The notes under the pieces: generated by a model
What the model was told of the DNA's origin: nothing
Databases searched by the model: none
Seen by the model: only the letters and a program-made list of their open reading frames with translations
DNA from: JBECKQ01 sp040235375
GTDB lineage: Bacteria > Planctomycetota > Phycisphaerae > UBA1845
Direction: 5' to 3'
Assembly: GCA_040235375.1 (NCBI GenBank)
Contig: JBECKQ010000065.1
Span: 1 to 37,131, forward strand
Length of the DNA stretch: 37,131 bases
In this document: positions 35,711-37,131 of the stretch, piece after piece
Position numbering within the stretch: position 1 is the first letter of the stretch
Layout of the letters: every line of letters begins with the position of its first letter
Translations under genes and position numbers: made by a program

Positions 35711-36529
35711 GAGAATTGCTCCTTTCTCCTCAGCGTGGATTGACCGGTGTGCCAATTAGTGACAGTGGCACGGTGAAATATTCTCCTCCTGTTATCTTCA
35801 GTGGAAGAACGTCCTGTTCTTGCCGGACGCTTTTGTCGCCAGAGATCCCTTGTGCGGAGCGCGGAGTATTCCCCTGGTCGCACCAGATCAATGCCGGCCC
35901 TGACACATCGTGACCTGTTGCGAAGTCGCCTCACCCCGCCGGGATTTCACCTGCCGCCCCATCCCCTGAACTGCGACGTGACCGAAGTTTATGCGCCGAA
36001 GCGCGCTCTTGGTTCACCGGCCCCTCAGCGATTCCCGTGGTATCAAAGCAATGACAGAGATGATCGAACTTGTGGACCCCGTCGCTGAATCGAGCCGTGA
36101 TTCCATCTGTAACCGATCACGCCTCTCATTTTCAATACGCCTTCTAGAGAAAATCCTAATACGAGTGAAACCACCATAGTATGTACCCTTGCCAACGTAA
36201 ATGAGCGGCGCGCTGTTCCGCGCGCCGGTCCCCGGTCATCATGGCGCACCCGTGTCCGATAACTTGTGCCACGCCGTGTCGCCGCCCGGATTGGCGAGCG
36301 TCGCTCGACCTCGACTCACGTGATCATCGACGGGGGCTATGCCCGCGCCGCAATGGCACGAACCTCAGGAATCAGACTCCGGACGCCGGCGCCGCAGTGG
36401 CAAGTCGCGGGCGATAAACTGCCCGTTACACCGGCTTCGGCAGAGGAAAGCCTCTCTTTCGGCGCGTCGATCTTCATGCCACCACCCGCATGGTGATGGG
36501 CCGACAGCCAGACAGCAGGCGGACAGCCG
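35711..36529. other. Long intergenic region between two minus-strand genes
   Basis: 819 nt without a supported gene. It holds the upstream region of the secreted repeat protein: on the minus strand a weak TTCCAC-N17-GAATAT lies ~90 nt before the start. A relatively AT-rich island lies at ~36110-36190. Short frames around 36250-36530 have no ribosome site and look like chance. Confidence 0.35.
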
Positions 36530-37131
36530 TCAGAGACCGGGGATGGGCAGGTCCACGTAGAGGGCGTCGTTGGCGCGGGCGCGGCATTCGACTTCGCAGG
36601 CGATCAGCTCGCTGTTCTTGCCGGCCACGTCTGCCTCAGACATCGCCAGGACGGGTTTGCCTATCGATTGGTCCAGCTTGAAGATGCCCCGGCCGTACTC
36701 GAGCAGGATGCGGTTCGTCGCGTCGTCGCATTTCGCATGATCGAGGTACACCCGGCCGTTCTGGATGGGGAAGGTGTAATCGCCGGTTGGTGAGGTCGGA
36801 CGATGCCAGGTGTGCACGTCGCCTCCGGCCGCGGCGGAGGCGTTCTTGCGGTTCTGCTCGACCAGCTCCTTGAACCTCCGGGCGCAGAACTGCGGGCTGT
36901 CGTCCTTACGGTAACCCTCCACCGGGGCGGGCAGGTGGCGGCAGTAGTCGTTGAGGATCTGCACGGCGCGGTCCTCGCTGTTGCCGCCGAGGCGGATGAC
37001 GGCGGGCACGTGCAGTTGCATCTCGTGGAAGGCCTTGGCCAGGCCGTACGCGCTGTGGTACTGCTCCTGGCTGGCCACGCCGGAGCCGCTGCCGAAATAC
37101 CCGACGATGTTGGGCTGGTGCAGAATGATCA
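36530..37131 (-). CDS. CoA-ligase-like protein (succinyl-CoA synthetase type), C-terminal part, 5' truncated
   Basis: The frame is open to the right edge of the window, leaving 199 residues before TGA. Visible residues: P-N-I-V-G-Y-F-G-S-G-S-G-V-A-S-Q-E-Q-Y, then L-A-K-A-F-H-E, then V-P-A-V-I-R-L-G-G-N-S-E-D-R-A. The pattern (loop, helix, then V-P-x-V-x-R-L-x-G-x-x-x-x-x-A) resembles the CoA-ligase domain at the end of succinyl-CoA synthetase beta subunits and ATP-citrate lyase. If so, it would make or split an acyl-CoA using a nucleotide. However, about 130 further residues follow (Q-F-C-A-R-R-F, then D-H-A-K-C-D-D, then P-I-P-G-L), a tail not expected in the standard enzyme. The rest of the protein lies outside the window, so the assignment is tentative. 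A fragment of a close paralogue lies at 32191-32333. Confidence 0.6.
   Translation of the reverse strand, partial: IILHQPNIVGYFGSGSGVASQEQYHSAYGLAKAFHEMQLHVPAVIRLGGNSEDRAVQILNDYCRHLPAPVEGYRKDDSPQFCARRFKELVEQNRKNASAAAGGDVHTWHRPTSPTGDYTFPIQNGRVYLDHAKCDDATNRILLEYGRGIFKLDQSIGKPVLAMSEADVAGKNSELIACEVECRARANDALYVDLPIPGL

Overview
The window is high-GC DNA, most likely from the chromosome of a member of the Planctomycetota, probably near class Phycisphaerae. This is an inference from three things: several large secreted proteins end in a dockerin-like two-loop calcium motif of the D-F-x-x-F-Q-x-C-F type, a membrane protein carries a C-R-S-C-G-Y-D-L-R-G type zinc ribbon, and extracellular proteins sit in long, partly degenerate intergenic stretches. 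No rRNA, tRNA, CRISPR array, transposase or integrase was recognised.

Layout. Bases 1-5665 hold the 3' end of a secreted LamG-like/Cys-rich protein with a strong terminator, a small basic DNA-binding-like protein, a SAM methyltransferase and a large secreted endonuclease I. Bases 5696-7768 hold the two most interesting items, transcribed divergently. One is a redoxin lipoprotein whose active-site motif is interrupted by an in-frame TGA (U-P-Y-C) followed by a bacterial-SECIS-like hairpin. The other is a class I DAHP synthase preceded by a 24-codon leader peptide rich in Phe, Tyr and Trp and by mutually exclusive antiterminator and terminator hairpins. Bases 7775-9829 encode an 11-haem cytochrome c fused to a cytochrome b-type membrane domain. 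Bases 10415-13589 carry a secreted beta-helix protein, a DUF302 protein and a membrane protein.

Bases 13629-22137 are a minus-strand carbon-storage cluster, transcribed in the order phosphoketolase (xfp), glycogen phosphorylase (glgP), phosphoglucomutase (pgm), GT4 glycosyltransferase. Glycogen would be cut to glucose-1-P, converted to glucose-6-P and, after isomerisation elsewhere to fructose-6-P, split by phosphoketolase to acetyl-P and erythrose-4-P. Erythrose-4-P is also a substrate of the DAHP synthase.

Bases 22812-30955 hold a 1450-residue secreted protein with a CLCA-like architecture (HExxH metalloprotease-like domain followed by a von Willebrand A domain), an alpha/beta hydrolase and another beta-helix protein. 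Bases 28726-29542 contain two diverged copies of the same promoter plus gene start, one of them dead. Bases 31051-32333 contain a zinc-ribbon membrane protein flanked by imperfect direct repeats, and a gene fragment related to the gene at the right end of the window. Bases 32501-37131 hold a large secreted repeat protein and the C-terminal part of a CoA-ligase-like protein that runs off the window.
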